From an uncultured Erysipelotrichaceae bacterium (GTDB lineage Bacteria > Bacillota_I > Bacilli_A > Erysipelotrichales > Coprobacillaceae), in contig CAJUOS010000021.1 in assembly GCA_910588075.1 (NCBI GenBank), positions 1 to 34,863 of the forward strand: DNA of 34,863 nucleotides, read 5' to 3'. A program made the translations under genes and the position numbers. The notes beneath the pieces are model-generated. The model was given only the letters and a program-made list of their open reading frames with translations. It was not told the DNA's origin and did not search any database. Below, in pieces: positions 23,779 through 32,577 of this stretch. Each line of letters begins with the position of its first letter. Position 1 is the stretch's first letter.

Positions 23779-24759
23779 CTAATAAGCATTAAAAATATTT
23801 TCAATTTCTTGATGATCTTGAGTATGTGAAAGTGCCAACATCAATAAAACACGTGCTTTTTGTGCTGATAAAGTATTAGCCGCAATACAATATTGTTGTG
23901 GATCAAAAATTTCATCATCAAAAACTATTCCATGTGAAACACGAGAAGCTCTTACAAAAACAATCCCTTTTAAAGAAAGTTCATTAATAGCCTTCAACCA
24001 TTCTTGACTATAATTTCCATTACCAGATCCCACTATCACAATTCCTTGATGATTCATCGCCATGTCATAAAGAATTTGAGATGATGCTCCTGCATAAAAA
24101 TAAGCAATTGCAACTTCTGGTAAACTTTCTAATTTATTTTGTGAAAAACCTGATTGAAAAGTATGAATTTTAAAGCTACGTGAGAAAAAGTAAACTTCAT
24201 CATCTTGCATATATCCTAAACAACCAAAATCTTTTTGATCAAAAGCATCAATCTTATAATTATTGACTTTTTGAATATCTCTTCCTGAATAAATAGTACT
24301 AGAAAAAAGCCCCATAACCCCTTGTTCTCTAGCCTCTTCACAAGCAGCTAAACACACAGCTTGATATAAATTATATGGACCGTCTGCACTTGTTGCAGTC
24401 GCAGGACGCATAGCTCCAGTAATCACAATAGGCTTAGACGTATTTAACGTTAAAGTTAAAAAATAAGAAGTTTCATCAAGTGTATCTGTTCCATGTGTAA
24501 TAACAATCCCATCTATTTCATCATCTTTAACAATATCATTAATTGTATTAGCTAAAGTTATCCATTTTGAAGGATTCATCTCATTACTATCAACATTCAT
24601 AATTTGATATTCTTTGATATGTGCTACTTGATTAATCATTGGTATTGATTGAATGACTTCATCAATATTCATTTCTCCTGCATGATATGCAACCGCTTTT
24701 CCTTCTTGCCCTGTTCCAGCTATTGTTCCTCCAGTTGCTATAATGGCTATTGTTTTCAT
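23779..24759 (-). CDS. L-asparaginase (type II sequence family, cytosolic)
   Basis: This enzyme hydrolyses L-asparagine to aspartate and ammonia. Family signatures are complete: TGGTIAG near the N-terminus with nucleophile Thr12, VDSNEM at 56-61 (substrate-binding Ser), ITHGTDTLDET with Thr91 and Asp92, and TGAMRP followed by the conserved SADGPYNLY segment. The length (326) is normal. The sequence resembles the AnsB/type II group, but there is no signal peptide, so the protein should stay in the cytosol like B. subtilis AnsA. The start has AAAGGGTGAT close upstream and a candidate promoter 30-60 nt away. An orphan gene follows on the same transcript. Confidence 0.95.
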   Translation of the reverse strand: MKTIAIIATGGTIAGTGQEGKAVAYHAGEMNIDEVIQSIPMINQVAHIKEYQIMNVDSNEMNPSKWITLANTINDIVKDDEIDGIVITHGTDTLDETSYFLTLTLNTSKPIVITGAMRPATATSADGPYNLYQAVCLAACEEAREQGVMGLFSSTIYSGRDIQKVNNYKIDAFDQKDFGCLGYMQDDEVYFFSRSFKIHTFQSGFSQNKLESLPEVAIAYFYAGASSQILYDMAMNHQGIVIVGSGNGNYSQEWLKAINELSLKGIVFVRASRVSHGIVFDDEIFDPQQYCIAANTLSAQKARVLLMLALSHTQDHQEIENIFNAY

Positions 24760-24783
24760 AAGATCACCCTTTCATCCTTCACT

Positions 24784-24812
24784 ATTTTAACATCTTCTTT
24801 TCATACACACAA
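24784..24812 (-). promoter_or_regulatory. Candidate promoter of the asparaginase gene
   Basis: On the minus strand TTGTGT (24807-24812) and TAAAAT (24784-24789) are separated by 17 bp, about 24 nt before the start codon. The -35 match is only partial. Confidence 0.4.
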
Positions 24813-24835
24813 TCACAAATCAATAACTTACATAA

Positions 24836-24867
24836 CAAAAAAACAGATATGTTTAAATACCTGTTTT
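24836..24867 (-). terminator. Terminator of the beta-glucosidase/membrane protein unit
   Basis: An 11-bp stem with one G-U pair (24840-24850 with 24857-24867) and 6-nt loop is followed by a run of T residues on the minus strand. Confidence 0.85.
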
Positions 24868-24892
24868 CTTATCAATAAAATATAAAATAATC

Positions 24893-25201
24893 TTATTTTT
24901 CAAATCTTTTATTGACTTTTTTATAAATGAAATCAAAACTTACTATATCTATAAACCATATTATTTTTATAAATAATTCTAATGGATAAAATGTTAAAGC
25001 ATAATCCAACCACATTTTATCATAATAAGATTGATTCCTATAAACAATAATAAATAATAATATCAAAACAACTGAAAGGAAAACTTTAAAATAGGAAACA
25101 TATGTTCTATTTCTTATCTTTTTTAAAAAAACGAATATATCTAAGAAAATCCATATTAAACAACATATTAATAAAAATATATTAGGAATAGGAATCATCA
25201 T
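24893..25201 (-). CDS. Small hypothetical membrane protein
   Basis: This 102-residue protein is dominated by three hydrophobic segments (about residues 5-27, 38-57 and 70-92) separated by basic loops and ending in a lysine-rich tail. No motif identifies it. The ribosome binding site is good (a purine run GAAAGGGGGGG 6 nt before the first of two adjacent ATGs). It lies 32 nt downstream of the 6-phospho-beta-glucosidase gene on the same strand and ends at the terminator at 24836-24867, so it is probably the second gene of that operon. It is too small and too divergent for a PTS permease subunit. Confidence 0.65.
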   Translation of the reverse strand: MMIPIPNIFLLICCLIWIFLDIFVFLKKIRNRTYVSYFKVFLSVVLILLFIIVYRNQSYYDKMWLDYALTFYPLELFIKIIWFIDIVSFDFIYKKVNKRFEK

Positions 25202-25233
25202 TTATATCCCCCCCTTTCAGAAAAAGAACATAA

Positions 25234-26679
25234 TTACCCTAAATCTTCTCCATTTGTTTCAATCACATGTTTATACCAATCAAATGACTTTTTCTTACTT
25301 CTTGAAAAATCTCCTTCATGTGCATTATTATAATTCACATAAATAAAACCATAACGTTTGTCATATTCACCTGTTGAAGCAGAAACAATATCAATTGGAG
25401 CCCACATTGTATACCCTAATAAATCAACTCCATCATAATCAACAGCTTCTTTCATTGCTGCAATATGTTCTTTTAAATAATCAATTCGATATTGATCATC
25501 AACAACATATTCATCATTATCTTCTATATATTTATCATATGCACCAAATCCATTTTCAACAATCATCATAGGTAATTCAAAACGATCATTAAACCAGTTT
25601 AAACACCAACGTAATCCCACAGGATCAATTTGCCATCCCCAATCAGATGCTTTTAAGTATGTATTTCTTACAAAATCTTCTTCTGAAAAATCAAAAGAAC
25701 GACCAAATCTTCCAGTATATTTTGTAGCATAACTCATATAATAAGAAAAACCAATATAATCAACTTTACCTTCTGCTAAAGCTTTTTCATCTTCTGGTAA
25801 AATAAAGTTTTCATACCCTTTTCTTTCAAATTTCTTTAAGATATGTCGAGGATAATGTCCACGAGCATGCACTTCTACGTACCAATATTTTTGATGCATT
25901 GCTTGTTGTGCATTTAAAACATCTTCTGGATTACAAGTAGCTGGATAAACACCATTCATACCAATCATACATCCAATTTGAGCATCTGGATCAATTTCAT
26001 GACATGCTTTAACAGCTAATGCACTAGCAACCAATTCATGGTGAGCAGATTTATACATCATATATTCAATATCATCACCATCTTTAACAAGAACAGCACC
26101 CTCTTGAATTAAATGATGTGCTCCCATTTGAGTCAATTCTGCTTGATTATTAATTTCATTAAATGTCATCCAATATTTAACTTTTCCCTTATATCTTTCA
26201 AAACAAGTTTTTGCAAATCTTACAAAAAACTCAATACATCTTCTATCCATAAATCCATTATATTTTTCTGCTAAATGATAAGGCATTTCAAAGTGTGATA
26301 ATGTAATAACTGGTTCAATACCTAATCTATGCATCTCATCAAACATCTCATCATAAAATTTTAATCCTTCTTCATTTGGTTGAGCATCATCTCCATTTGG
26401 ATAAATACGTGTCCAAGCAATAGAAGTTCTAAAAGCTTTGAATCCCATTTCAGCCATTAAAGCTAAATCTTCTTTATAATGATGGTAAAAATCAATACCT
26501 ACATGATTAGGATAATCTTCTCCTTCAATAACTCCATTTGTGATTCTTCTAGCAACACCATTAGAACCTGCTGTCATAACATCAGCAATACTAACACCTT
26601 TTCCTCCTTCTTGCCAAGCACCTTCACATTGGTGAGCAGCTACTGCGCCACCCCATAAAAAATCTTCTCTAAAAGCCAT
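25234..26679 (-). CDS. Glycoside hydrolase family 1, 6-phospho-beta-glucosidase
   Basis: This cytosolic enzyme cleaves phosphorylated beta-glucosides such as cellobiose 6-phosphate or arbutin 6-phosphate after PTS uptake. The family landmarks are clear: the N-terminal FLWGGAVAAHQCEGAW, acid/base Glu175 in TFNEIN and nucleophile Glu375 in IVENGFGAYD. The phosphate-binding Ser/Lys/Tyr set that separates 6-phospho enzymes from ordinary beta-glucosidases is present in the segment VSASTGEYDKRYGF (432-445). The length (481) is typical. The ATG at 26679 is used because TGGAGGA lies just upstream. A reading frame starting 13 codons earlier runs through that site. No PTS permease or BglG-type antiterminator is nearby, and no convincing cre site was seen. 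Confidence 0.95.
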   Translation of the reverse strand: MAFREDFLWGGAVAAHQCEGAWQEGGKGVSIADVMTAGSNGVARRITNGVIEGEDYPNHVGIDFYHHYKEDLALMAEMGFKAFRTSIAWTRIYPNGDDAQPNEEGLKFYDEMFDEMHRLGIEPVITLSHFEMPYHLAEKYNGFMDRRCIEFFVRFAKTCFERYKGKVKYWMTFNEINNQAELTQMGAHHLIQEGAVLVKDGDDIEYMMYKSAHHELVASALAVKACHEIDPDAQIGCMIGMNGVYPATCNPEDVLNAQQAMHQKYWYVEVHARGHYPRHILKKFERKGYENFILPEDEKALAEGKVDYIGFSYYMSYATKYTGRFGRSFDFSEEDFVRNTYLKASDWGWQIDPVGLRWCLNWFNDRFELPMMIVENGFGAYDKYIEDNDEYVVDDQYRIDYLKEHIAAMKEAVDYDGVDLLGYTMWAPIDIVSASTGEYDKRYGFIYVNYNNAHEGDFSRSKKKSFDWYKHVIETNGEDLG

Positions 26680-26861
26680 ATTCTTTATTCCTCCATTTCT
26701 TAATATTATTATACACAAAATTATATCCTATTTCCATGTTCCTTTAACTGAATACTTTACATTTTTTATCTTTTTATTAAAAATAAATGATCTTGTTTTT
26801 TTATAAAGAATTCATTGTCTATCACCTTTTTATATAATTGATAATATCAACATTTTCATTA

Positions 26862-26890
26862 TTGACAAATAATAACTTTCTTTTTATCAT
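26862..26890 (+). promoter_or_regulatory. Promoter of the MATE transporter gene
   Basis: A perfect TTGACA (26862-26867) and TATCAT (26885-26890) are separated by 17 bp, about 20 nt upstream of the start codon. Confidence 0.75.
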
Positions 26891-26910
26891 TATGCTTGCG
26901 AGGTACAAAT

Positions 26911-28239
26911 ATGAATGACTATCTAATCAAAGGAAATATAACAAAATCATTAATATTATTTTCAATCCCTATGATTTTAGGAAATCTATTACAACAATTA
27001 TACAATATTGCTGATACTTTTATTGTTGGACAATATATTGGTTCTTCTGCTTTAGCCGCAGTTGGTTCTTCTTTTACACTTATGACCTTTTTAACATCTA
27101 TTCTTTTGGGTTTATGTATGGGAAGTGGTATTTTATTTTCTATACTTTTTGGAGCTAAACAATTAAAACAATTGAAAACATCTTTTTTTGTTTCTTTTGT
27201 AAGTATTGGTTTTTTATCTATTCTTTTAGAAATCATTTGCTTATTATGTATACATCCTTTACTCTCTTTTTTAAATATACCTCAAAATATTTATCAAAAT
27301 ACTTATGAATATTTAATGATTATTTTTTTAGGTATATTTTTTACTTTTTTATATAATTATTTTTCTTCTTTACTGAGAGCTTTAGGTGATTCAAAAACAC
27401 CCCTTATCTTTTTAGCAATAGCTTCAGTTGTGAATATTGTTTTAGATATCTATTTTATTGTTTCTTTTCATATGGGAGTTTCTGGTGCTGCTCTTGCAAC
27501 TTTAATAGCTCAGATATTAAGTGGTGTCAGTATCATGATTTATGTTTTCATAACTCAAAAAGAACTTTTACCACAAAGAAAAGATTGTTATTTTGATAAA
27601 GAACTTTTTAAAAAAATAAAAGATTATTCTTTATTAACTTGTATTCAACAATCTGTAATGAATTTTGGGATTTTGATGATTCAAGGATTAGTCAATAGTT
27701 TTGGTATTGCAACAATGTCTGCTTTTGCCGCTGCTGTTAAAATTGATTCTTTTGCATATATGCCTGTTCAAGATTTTGGAAATGCTTTTTCAACTTTTAT
27801 TGCTCAAAATAAAGGAGCTAATGAAAATGAACGTATTCAAAAAGGTTTAAAATCTGCTATGATGATTTCAACTCTATTTTGTTTAGTGATTTCTTTAATT
27901 GTATGTATATTTGCTAAAGAATTAATGCTTATTTTTATTAAGTCTGATGAAATAGAAATCATTGTTAAAGGAATTGAATATTTAAGAATTGAAGGTATTT
28001 GTTATCTAGGAATCGGTTGTTTATTTTTATTATATGGATATTATCGTGGTATTGGAAAACCTGGTATTTCTGTTGTATTGACTGTCATTTCTTTAGGTAC
28101 AAGAGTAATTTTATCTTATATGCTTGCTTCATATTTAGGAACAACTATTATTTGGTGGTCTATTCCTATTGGATGGATTTTAGCTGATGTTATAGGAATA
28201 TTATATGGTATTAAAAAAGAAAAGTGGAAAATCATTTAA
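26911..28239 (+). CDS. MATE family multidrug/metabolite efflux transporter
   Basis: MATE proteins export drugs or metabolites in exchange for sodium ions or protons. The protein has twelve predicted membrane helices in two homologous halves and the usual length (442). The N-terminal half begins with the characteristic FSIPMILGNLLQQLYNIADTFIVGQYIGSSALAAVG, split here by the window only in description. The second half repeats the pattern around SVMNFGILMIQGLVNSFG. It belongs to the NorM/DinF-like bacterial group. The ATG at 26911 is used because CGAGGT lies 6 nt upstream. An in-frame TTG five codons earlier would overlap that site. It is transcribed alone from a good promoter, and its end overlaps the convergent guanylate kinase-like gene by 4 nt. 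The substrate is unknown. Confidence 0.93.
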   Translation: MNDYLIKGNITKSLILFSIPMILGNLLQQLYNIADTFIVGQYIGSSALAAVGSSFTLMTFLTSILLGLCMGSGILFSILFGAKQLKQLKTSFFVSFVSIGFLSILLEIICLLCIHPLLSFLNIPQNIYQNTYEYLMIIFLGIFFTFLYNYFSSLLRALGDSKTPLIFLAIASVVNIVLDIYFIVSFHMGVSGAALATLIAQILSGVSIMIYVFITQKELLPQRKDCYFDKELFKKIKDYSLLTCIQQSVMNFGILMIQGLVNSFGIATMSAFAAAVKIDSFAYMPVQDFGNAFSTFIAQNKGANENERIQKGLKSAMMISTLFCLVISLIVCIFAKELMLIFIKSDEIEIIVKGIEYLRIEGICYLGIGCLFLLYGYYRGIGKPGISVVLTVISLGTRVILSYMLASYLGTTIIWWSIPIGWILADVIGILYGIKKEKWKII

Positions 28240-28811
28240 GATTCTCCACTTATTTTATAAATAAAATTTGTAAACTGTTGGCATGTTTCTTCTAATGTCA
28301 AATCAGAACTTGTTTCAAAAACATAATCTGTTTTATGAAGATTATCATACTCTTTCCTTTGTTTAATATTTTCAATTCTTTCTTTAATTCTCTTTTTATC
28401 ATCACCACGATTAATCATTCTTTTTTCTAATTCTTCAATAGGTGTATGAACAAAGATTGTTATTACATCAATATCCAGATTTTTTTCTTTAAATAACTTT
28501 TTAAAAATTTGAGCCCCTTCATATGTAACAACCATAAATGCACAATCACTTTGAAGATAGGCATAATCTAAATCTTTTTGTGCTGTTCCATAAAAATTAC
28601 CAGCATACTCATCTTTTTCAATCATCTCAATATTCTTAAATTCTTCTTGAGTTACAAAATGATAATCTTTTCCATCAATCTCACCTTTTCTTGGCAAACG
28701 TGTTGTTGTAGAAACAATCTCACCAAATCCTGTTTTTTCTCTTGCATATGCTACATAAGTTGATTTTCCTGACCCAGATGGTCCAACAATTCCAAATAAT
28801 TTTTTACTCAT
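28236..28811 (-). CDS. Guanylate kinase-like protein
   Basis: Guanylate kinases convert GMP to GDP with ATP. The P-loop GPSGSGKS (10-17) and the GMP-binding segment STTTRLPRKGEIDGKDYHF are standard, followed by GNFYGT. The usual LDIDVQGA segment reads VVTYEGAQ here, so the Asp of that motif is replaced. The Lid region and the arginines around KRMINRGDD and RIENIK are present. The length (191) is normal. Because Bacillota normally encode the essential gmk next to rpoZ/priA or coaBC genes, this isolated and divergent copy may be a paralogue. The start has AGAGGTG 7 nt upstream, and a TATAAT lies about 30 nt further up. It converges with the MATE gene with a 4-nt overlap. Confidence 0.85.
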   Translation of the reverse strand: MSKKLFGIVGPSGSGKSTYVAYAREKTGFGEIVSTTTRLPRKGEIDGKDYHFVTQEEFKNIEMIEKDEYAGNFYGTAQKDLDYAYLQSDCAFMVVTYEGAQIFKKLFKEKNLDIDVITIFVHTPIEELEKRMINRGDDKKRIKERIENIKQRKEYDNLHKTDYVFETSSDLTLEETCQQFTNFIYKISGES

Positions 28812-28856
28812 ATTTTAACACCTCTTTTTTATTATAACATACTTTATTTTATTTTA

Positions 28857-28885
28857 TTGTCTATCTATAAAATTTATTTTATAAT
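28857..28885 (+). promoter_or_regulatory. Promoter of the TPR-like gene
   Basis: TTGTCT (28857-28862) and a perfect TATAAT (28880-28885) are separated by 17 bp, about 30 nt upstream of the start codon and 20 nt before the AAAGGAG site. Confidence 0.7.
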
Positions 28886-28914
28886 ATAAATAAATTTATT
28901 AAAGGAGATTTTGT

Positions 28915-29754
28915 ATGTTTAATCAATTATTTAAAAAGAAAGAAAAAGCATTTAATTTTAATGATATGTTTAATACATATTATCAACAAGGAAAAGATTA
29001 TTTTCATAAAAATGATTTTGAATATGCTGTTCATTATTTAGATCAAGCTTATGCTTTAACACTATCACTTGAAGATTTGGATGTTTCAGAAGAAAAAATA
29101 GAAAATTGTTCTCAAATGTTACTTCAACTTGAAAAAGAAGAAACACTTATTATGAAAACAATAGAGAACATAAAGGAGATGGCTGAGCATTTAACTTATG
29201 ATCAAAGATCGTTGTGGAATTTATTAACTTTATGTCGTTTAGAAGTTATTTTTAAAGAAGTTTCTCATATCTCTGAATGCAAACTTTTTACAAGAGTACC
29301 TGACCTTATTGATTTACTTTACCAAATTATTACTGGTGAAAAAGAATATGATGAAAGTGATGAAACAGATTTCTTAGATAAACTTTATGAATTAAGCGAC
29401 TCCCAAACATTTTATAATCCTCACACAACATTTACTTTTTCTTTCTTAGAAAAACCTATTCAACTTCTTGATTTTATAGGTGGTGATGTTTTAACATCAT
29501 TAGAACTTTTTATAGATCAAGAAACTAATTATACTGAAATCAATGATTTTTCAAATGATTTTGTTGTAAGTGCTTTAGGAATTTTAAAGAGCTATTATTT
29601 ACGTACACAAAATCATAACATTAATGAAATTTCTCAAATTCAAAATGAATTAACAAGAATAAAAAATGATTATGAATTGATTAAAAATATTCCTGACGAA
29701 GAAACTTTTATTTTGAAAATGAATACATATCGTCAAATGAATATTTTTGAATAA
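28915..29754 (+). CDS. Hypothetical cytosolic protein with an N-terminal TPR-like helical repeat
   Basis: This 279-residue acidic protein has no signal peptide or membrane segment. Residues about 20-55 look like one tetratricopeptide repeat (YYQQGKDYF, then FEYAVHYLDQAYAL). The rest is helical with many Glu, Asp and Leu residues and no motif I recognise. The C-terminal 60 residues are predicted to be long helices, perhaps coiled. It has a very good AAAGGAG ribosome binding site, its own promoter and a bidirectional terminator, so it is a real single-gene unit. TPR-like domains mediate protein binding, which is the most that can be said. Confidence 0.75.
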   Translation: MFNQLFKKKEKAFNFNDMFNTYYQQGKDYFHKNDFEYAVHYLDQAYALTLSLEDLDVSEEKIENCSQMLLQLEKEETLIMKTIENIKEMAEHLTYDQRSLWNLLTLCRLEVIFKEVSHISECKLFTRVPDLIDLLYQIITGEKEYDESDETDFLDKLYELSDSQTFYNPHTTFTFSFLEKPIQLLDFIGGDVLTSLELFIDQETNYTEINDFSNDFVVSALGILKSYYLRTQNHNINEISQIQNELTRIKNDYELIKNIPDEETFILKMNTYRQMNIFE

Positions 29755-29757
29755 GAA

Positions 29758-29792
29758 AATACCTATCCCATATTAAGGATAGGTATTCTTTA
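29758..29792. terminator. Bidirectional terminator between convergent genes
   Basis: A perfect 11-bp stem (29758-29768 with 29777-29787) with an 8-nt loop is flanked by T-rich sequence downstream on the plus strand and on the minus strand. It serves the TPR-like gene and the lipoprotein gene. Confidence 0.8.
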
Positions 29793-29810
29793 TTATAAAA
29801 GAAATGTCTT

Positions 29811-30557
29811 TTATGACATTCCTTTCTGACTTTCATATGTACTTTGGATAAAATCCATAAATTCTTCATGTGTTATACCTAATCGACTTAAAAATAACAT
29901 ATATGAAACTTGTCCATCATCTTTTAACACTTTATCATTCACATAAGCAAAAAGATCATTTGCCCCCATTATACCATCAGCAAATATAAATGCAGATAAT
30001 TTTCCATCCTTAAAATATGCATCAATATATAAACTACCTTTTGATGAATAAAGATACATATCATCATCATACCCTTTTAGAAGTGGTTCAGATCTAAATG
30101 AAATATCAAAGTTCTTATCACTCACAAGTTCTTTAACTTCATCTACTGATTTCTTTTCATTTCCAACTTTAATTAAATACTCTTTTAATGCTTCTTCATT
30201 TGTTTCCATATCTTCAAACCATTTTTCAAGTAAAGGTTTTTGCTCATCGTCTGAACCTATATTCATATTATCAATCAATTCAGAAGAAGAATATCCATAA
30301 CTATCTGGGTTTTCTCCACCATAAAACTTATACCCAAGAAAAGTATTATTCTTATCATAATATCCTATAATACTTTCATTTCCACCATCTTTTCTTAAAG
30401 TAATTTGCCTTTGAAATTTATCTCCAAAAAATTCACTTTTTTCAACAATATAACTTTTCTCATTCAAAGTTTCTCCTAAATCCTTTGTAGAAGCACTACA
30501 TCCAATCATTGTTACCATCAACAATAGTCCCAAACAAATACCAATCATTTTTCTCAT
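29811..30557 (-). CDS. Hypothetical lipoprotein
   Basis: The N-terminus is a lipoprotein signal peptide: MRKM, a hydrophobic stretch and a lipobox-like TMIGC with the acylated Cys at position 20. After Lgt and Lsp processing the protein would be anchored on the outer face of the membrane. The mature part (~228 residues) is acidic and strand-rich with a central helical segment, and I recognise no family. AGGAGG is present but 12 nt from the ATG, longer than usual, with no better start codon nearby. It is transcribed alone and converges on the TPR-like gene at a shared terminator. Confidence 0.8.
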   Translation of the reverse strand: MRKMIGICLGLLLMVTMIGCSASTKDLGETLNEKSYIVEKSEFFGDKFQRQITLRKDGGNESIIGYYDKNNTFLGYKFYGGENPDSYGYSSSELIDNMNIGSDDEQKPLLEKWFEDMETNEEALKEYLIKVGNEKKSVDEVKELVSDKNFDISFRSEPLLKGYDDDMYLYSSKGSLYIDAYFKDGKLSAFIFADGIMGANDLFAYVNDKVLKDDGQVSYMLFLSRLGITHEEFMDFIQSTYESQKGMS

Positions 30558-30644
30558 AAAAATACTTATCCTCCTATATTAATTATATCAGTTCTTTCTT
30601 ATATTTCCTACAAAATTTACTATTATTTTTATTTAATATTAGTG
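30558..30644. other. Intergenic, no feature seen
   Basis: This is an AT-rich leader region of the lipoprotein gene containing its AGGAGG site near 30573. No clear promoter pair was found. Confidence 0.4.
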
Positions 30645-30800
30645 ATGAGATTAAATTACTAATAAAACACTGATATCTATCTAAAGATAAGAAATAATAA
30701 ATATGATTTAGATATGATAAGTAATGAAAAAATAATTGATATAGTTAATGATATTGAAATTTCTTATACTGGTAATATTTTAAATGATATGCGTTCATGA
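30645..30800 (+). pseudogene. Possible gene remnant with two in-frame stops
   Basis: From an ATG at 30645 the plus-strand frame reads five codons, two adjacent TAA codons (30660-30665) and then 44 open codons with protein-like composition ending at a TGA at 30798. There is no clear ribosome binding site. A plus-strand terminator lies downstream at 30928-30956 with no other plus-strand gene to serve. The fragment is unidentified and may be chance. Confidence 0.25.
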
Positions 30801-30866
30801 ATTAAGTCATTACTGATTACACTATGATGAAAATATTAGTTTCTCATTTTTATTGAATTTATAATC

Positions 30867-30899
30867 AAAAAAGGAATACCTTTAAAAATATGGTATTCC
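30867..30899 (-). terminator. Terminator of the SPFH operon
   Basis: An 8-bp stem (30873-30880 with 30892-30899) is followed by six T residues on the minus strand, about 55 nt after the SPFH gene stop. Confidence 0.75.
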
Positions 30900-30927
30900 C
30901 TATCTGATAAGATTTTACCTGACTTAT

Positions 30928-30956
30928 GTGAATGAAAATAATTCATTCACTTTTTT
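30928..30956 (+). terminator. Plus-strand terminator-like hairpin at the end of the SPFH gene
   Basis: An 8-bp stem (30928-30935 with 30943-30950) and 7-nt loop are followed by TTTTTT on the plus strand. It faces the end of the SPFH gene. The only plus-strand candidate upstream is the remnant at 30645-30800. Confidence 0.6.
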
Positions 30957-32001
30957 ATTCTATCTTGCTTCCACAATGAGAACAATATTTCCCATCCTCT
31001 ACTTTTGTTCCACAATAACGACAATAAATTTTTTTATCCCTTTTCATTCCACATTCCTTACAAAAATTCCCATCATTAACAATTTGACATTGAGGACATA
31101 CCCAAGTATCATGGTTTGCCTCTACTGTTATTGAATGATCCATTTCACTTTGCATATCATAAAATGACATATCATCTCTTTTAAATAATTCTTCATCTCT
31201 CTTATCTATTTTTAGTTGAGATTTTTGATCAGGAGTTACTTTTATAATTCCTACTGATTGTATTTGAATTCCTCTTGTCTTTATCCAATCATCATCTAAG
31301 CAATGAGACATAAGTTTAGATAATTCTCTTTGTTTTGTTGGTATTTCATTAAATTGTAAACCTTCTCCACCTGCTCCTAAATTTGTTAGTGCAGTATCCA
31401 AAGCTGCATAAAATTCTCCCATACACATCTCAACTAGATCATCTTTTAAATACTCATCTTTAATATTTCCAATAATATTTTCATAAAGAACAATTGGATT
31501 AACAACTTTAAAACTAAACACCCCATAATATTTAATATAAATAGATAAATATTTTGGATCATTATATGGAATTGGTAAAAGAGAGCCAAATTTATTATTT
31601 ATAATCTCTTTCATGTTCACATAATATATTCTCTGATCCTTTGCAATTATTCCTCCAAAACTTACCTTTCTTAATGTTTCATCTATAGATTTTGATATAC
31701 TTTCACTATCATCCTCATTAAAGATACTTGGTGTTGTACTTGTATTCCATATATAAACACCTTCCTCTAAAGAAACATCTATAACTTTTCCATTTTCTAC
31801 GACAATAATTCCTTGTCCAGCATTCACTACAATCATTGATCCATCACTAATAACATTTTGTGCTGAATGATTATTTAACTGATGGAATTGTCCTCTTTTT
31901 AACAACACATGATTATCTAATGAATCACAATAAAAATACTCTTTATATTGATTATCAAGTGTTTCTTGAACACTTGTCAAAACAGCTTTTAATAATCCCA
32001 T
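30955..32001 (-). CDS. SPFH/Band 7 domain protein with C-terminal zinc ribbons (YdjI-like)
   Basis: The protein starts with an SPFH (Band 7) core, roughly residues 20-250, of the 'virion core protein'/YdjI type, which works at the inner face of the membrane. A helical linker follows, then two or more zinc-ribbon pairs at the C-terminus (CPQC with CKECG, and CRYCG with CSHCG). There is no membrane segment of its own. In Bacillus, YdjI acts with other ydj products in envelope stress, and PspA-type systems are its usual context. Here there is no PspA gene. It is the last of three closely spaced genes (9 nt after the Tim44-like gene), has GGAGG 5 nt upstream and is followed by a terminator. A role in membrane stress is inferred from the family. 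Confidence 0.85.
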   Translation of the reverse strand: MGLLKAVLTSVQETLDNQYKEYFYCDSLDNHVLLKRGQFHQLNNHSAQNVISDGSMIVVNAGQGIIVVENGKVIDVSLEEGVYIWNTSTTPSIFNEDDSESISKSIDETLRKVSFGGIIAKDQRIYYVNMKEIINNKFGSLLPIPYNDPKYLSIYIKYYGVFSFKVVNPIVLYENIIGNIKDEYLKDDLVEMCMGEFYAALDTALTNLGAGGEGLQFNEIPTKQRELSKLMSHCLDDDWIKTRGIQIQSVGIIKVTPDQKSQLKIDKRDEELFKRDDMSFYDMQSEMDHSITVEANHDTWVCPQCQIVNDGNFCKECGMKRDKKIYCRYCGTKVEDGKYCSHCGSKIE

Positions 32002-32010
32002 ACTAGCCTC

Positions 32011-32568
32011 CTATATCAAGCTCATAATTTCTATTTTATCAATCAAAAAACCTGTATCTTCTGCCTTTAATTCTTGTTTACAATATTCACAATAATCATA
32101 ATTATATATATCAATAGGTGCTCCACAATATGGACATTCCTTTAAATCAGAATAAATTAATTGTTGAAAAGGAATCCTTTCTTCCTTAACAAAAACAATT
32201 TGATATTTCACAACTCTTGATTGTGACTGACTTCCTAAAATTTTCCTTGAATCTTTTAAAGAAATAAAATAATCAATAAGAGATAATTGAACATTCATTT
32301 CAATTTTATCCATATTATCTTCTCGTATATACGATATAATTTGACTATCTAATAATTCAAATTGACTCATTATATTTTGAATTTGTCGTTCTTTCATATT
32401 ATTTAATTGATGTTCATGTATCTGATATAACTCATTTGTTTCATATCTTCTTAAAACATTAAAATCCTTTAAAGACCATGCCTTTTCAACACACACCAAT
32501 ATATCATAAGCCCATTTACAAAAAGTTTTTTCATCAAAATGGGGACTAATTTGTTTTAAATCTTCCAT
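32011..32568 (-). CDS. Tim44-like domain protein with C-terminal zinc ribbon
   Basis: The first ~130 residues resemble the Tim44/MBA1 lipid-binding fold: a helix-rich FDEKTFCKWAYDILVCVEKAW segment, the LRRYETNELY helix and the final strands around MNVQLSLIDYFI. Near the C-terminus a zinc ribbon is visible (CPYCGAPIDIYNYDYCEYC). There is no membrane segment or signal peptide, so it is presumably a peripheral membrane protein. It has AAGGTGAT close before the ATG, starts 9 nt after the upstream membrane protein gene and ends 9 nt before the SPFH gene, so all three are coexpressed. Both this protein and the SPFH protein carry zinc ribbons, suggesting a shared partner. The exact function is unknown. 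Confidence 0.75.
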   Translation of the reverse strand: MEDLKQISPHFDEKTFCKWAYDILVCVEKAWSLKDFNVLRRYETNELYQIHEHQLNNMKERQIQNIMSQFELLDSQIISYIREDNMDKIEMNVQLSLIDYFISLKDSRKILGSQSQSRVVKYQIVFVKEERIPFQQLIYSDLKECPYCGAPIDIYNYDYCEYCKQELKAEDTGFLIDKIEIMSLI

Positions 32569-32577
32569 TTTATCACC

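Noticed and set aside
26680..26910. Search for a cre site or RAT/antiterminator before the 6-phospho-beta-glucosidase gene
   Set aside because: No sequence close to the cre consensus and no hairpin typical of BglG-type control was found.
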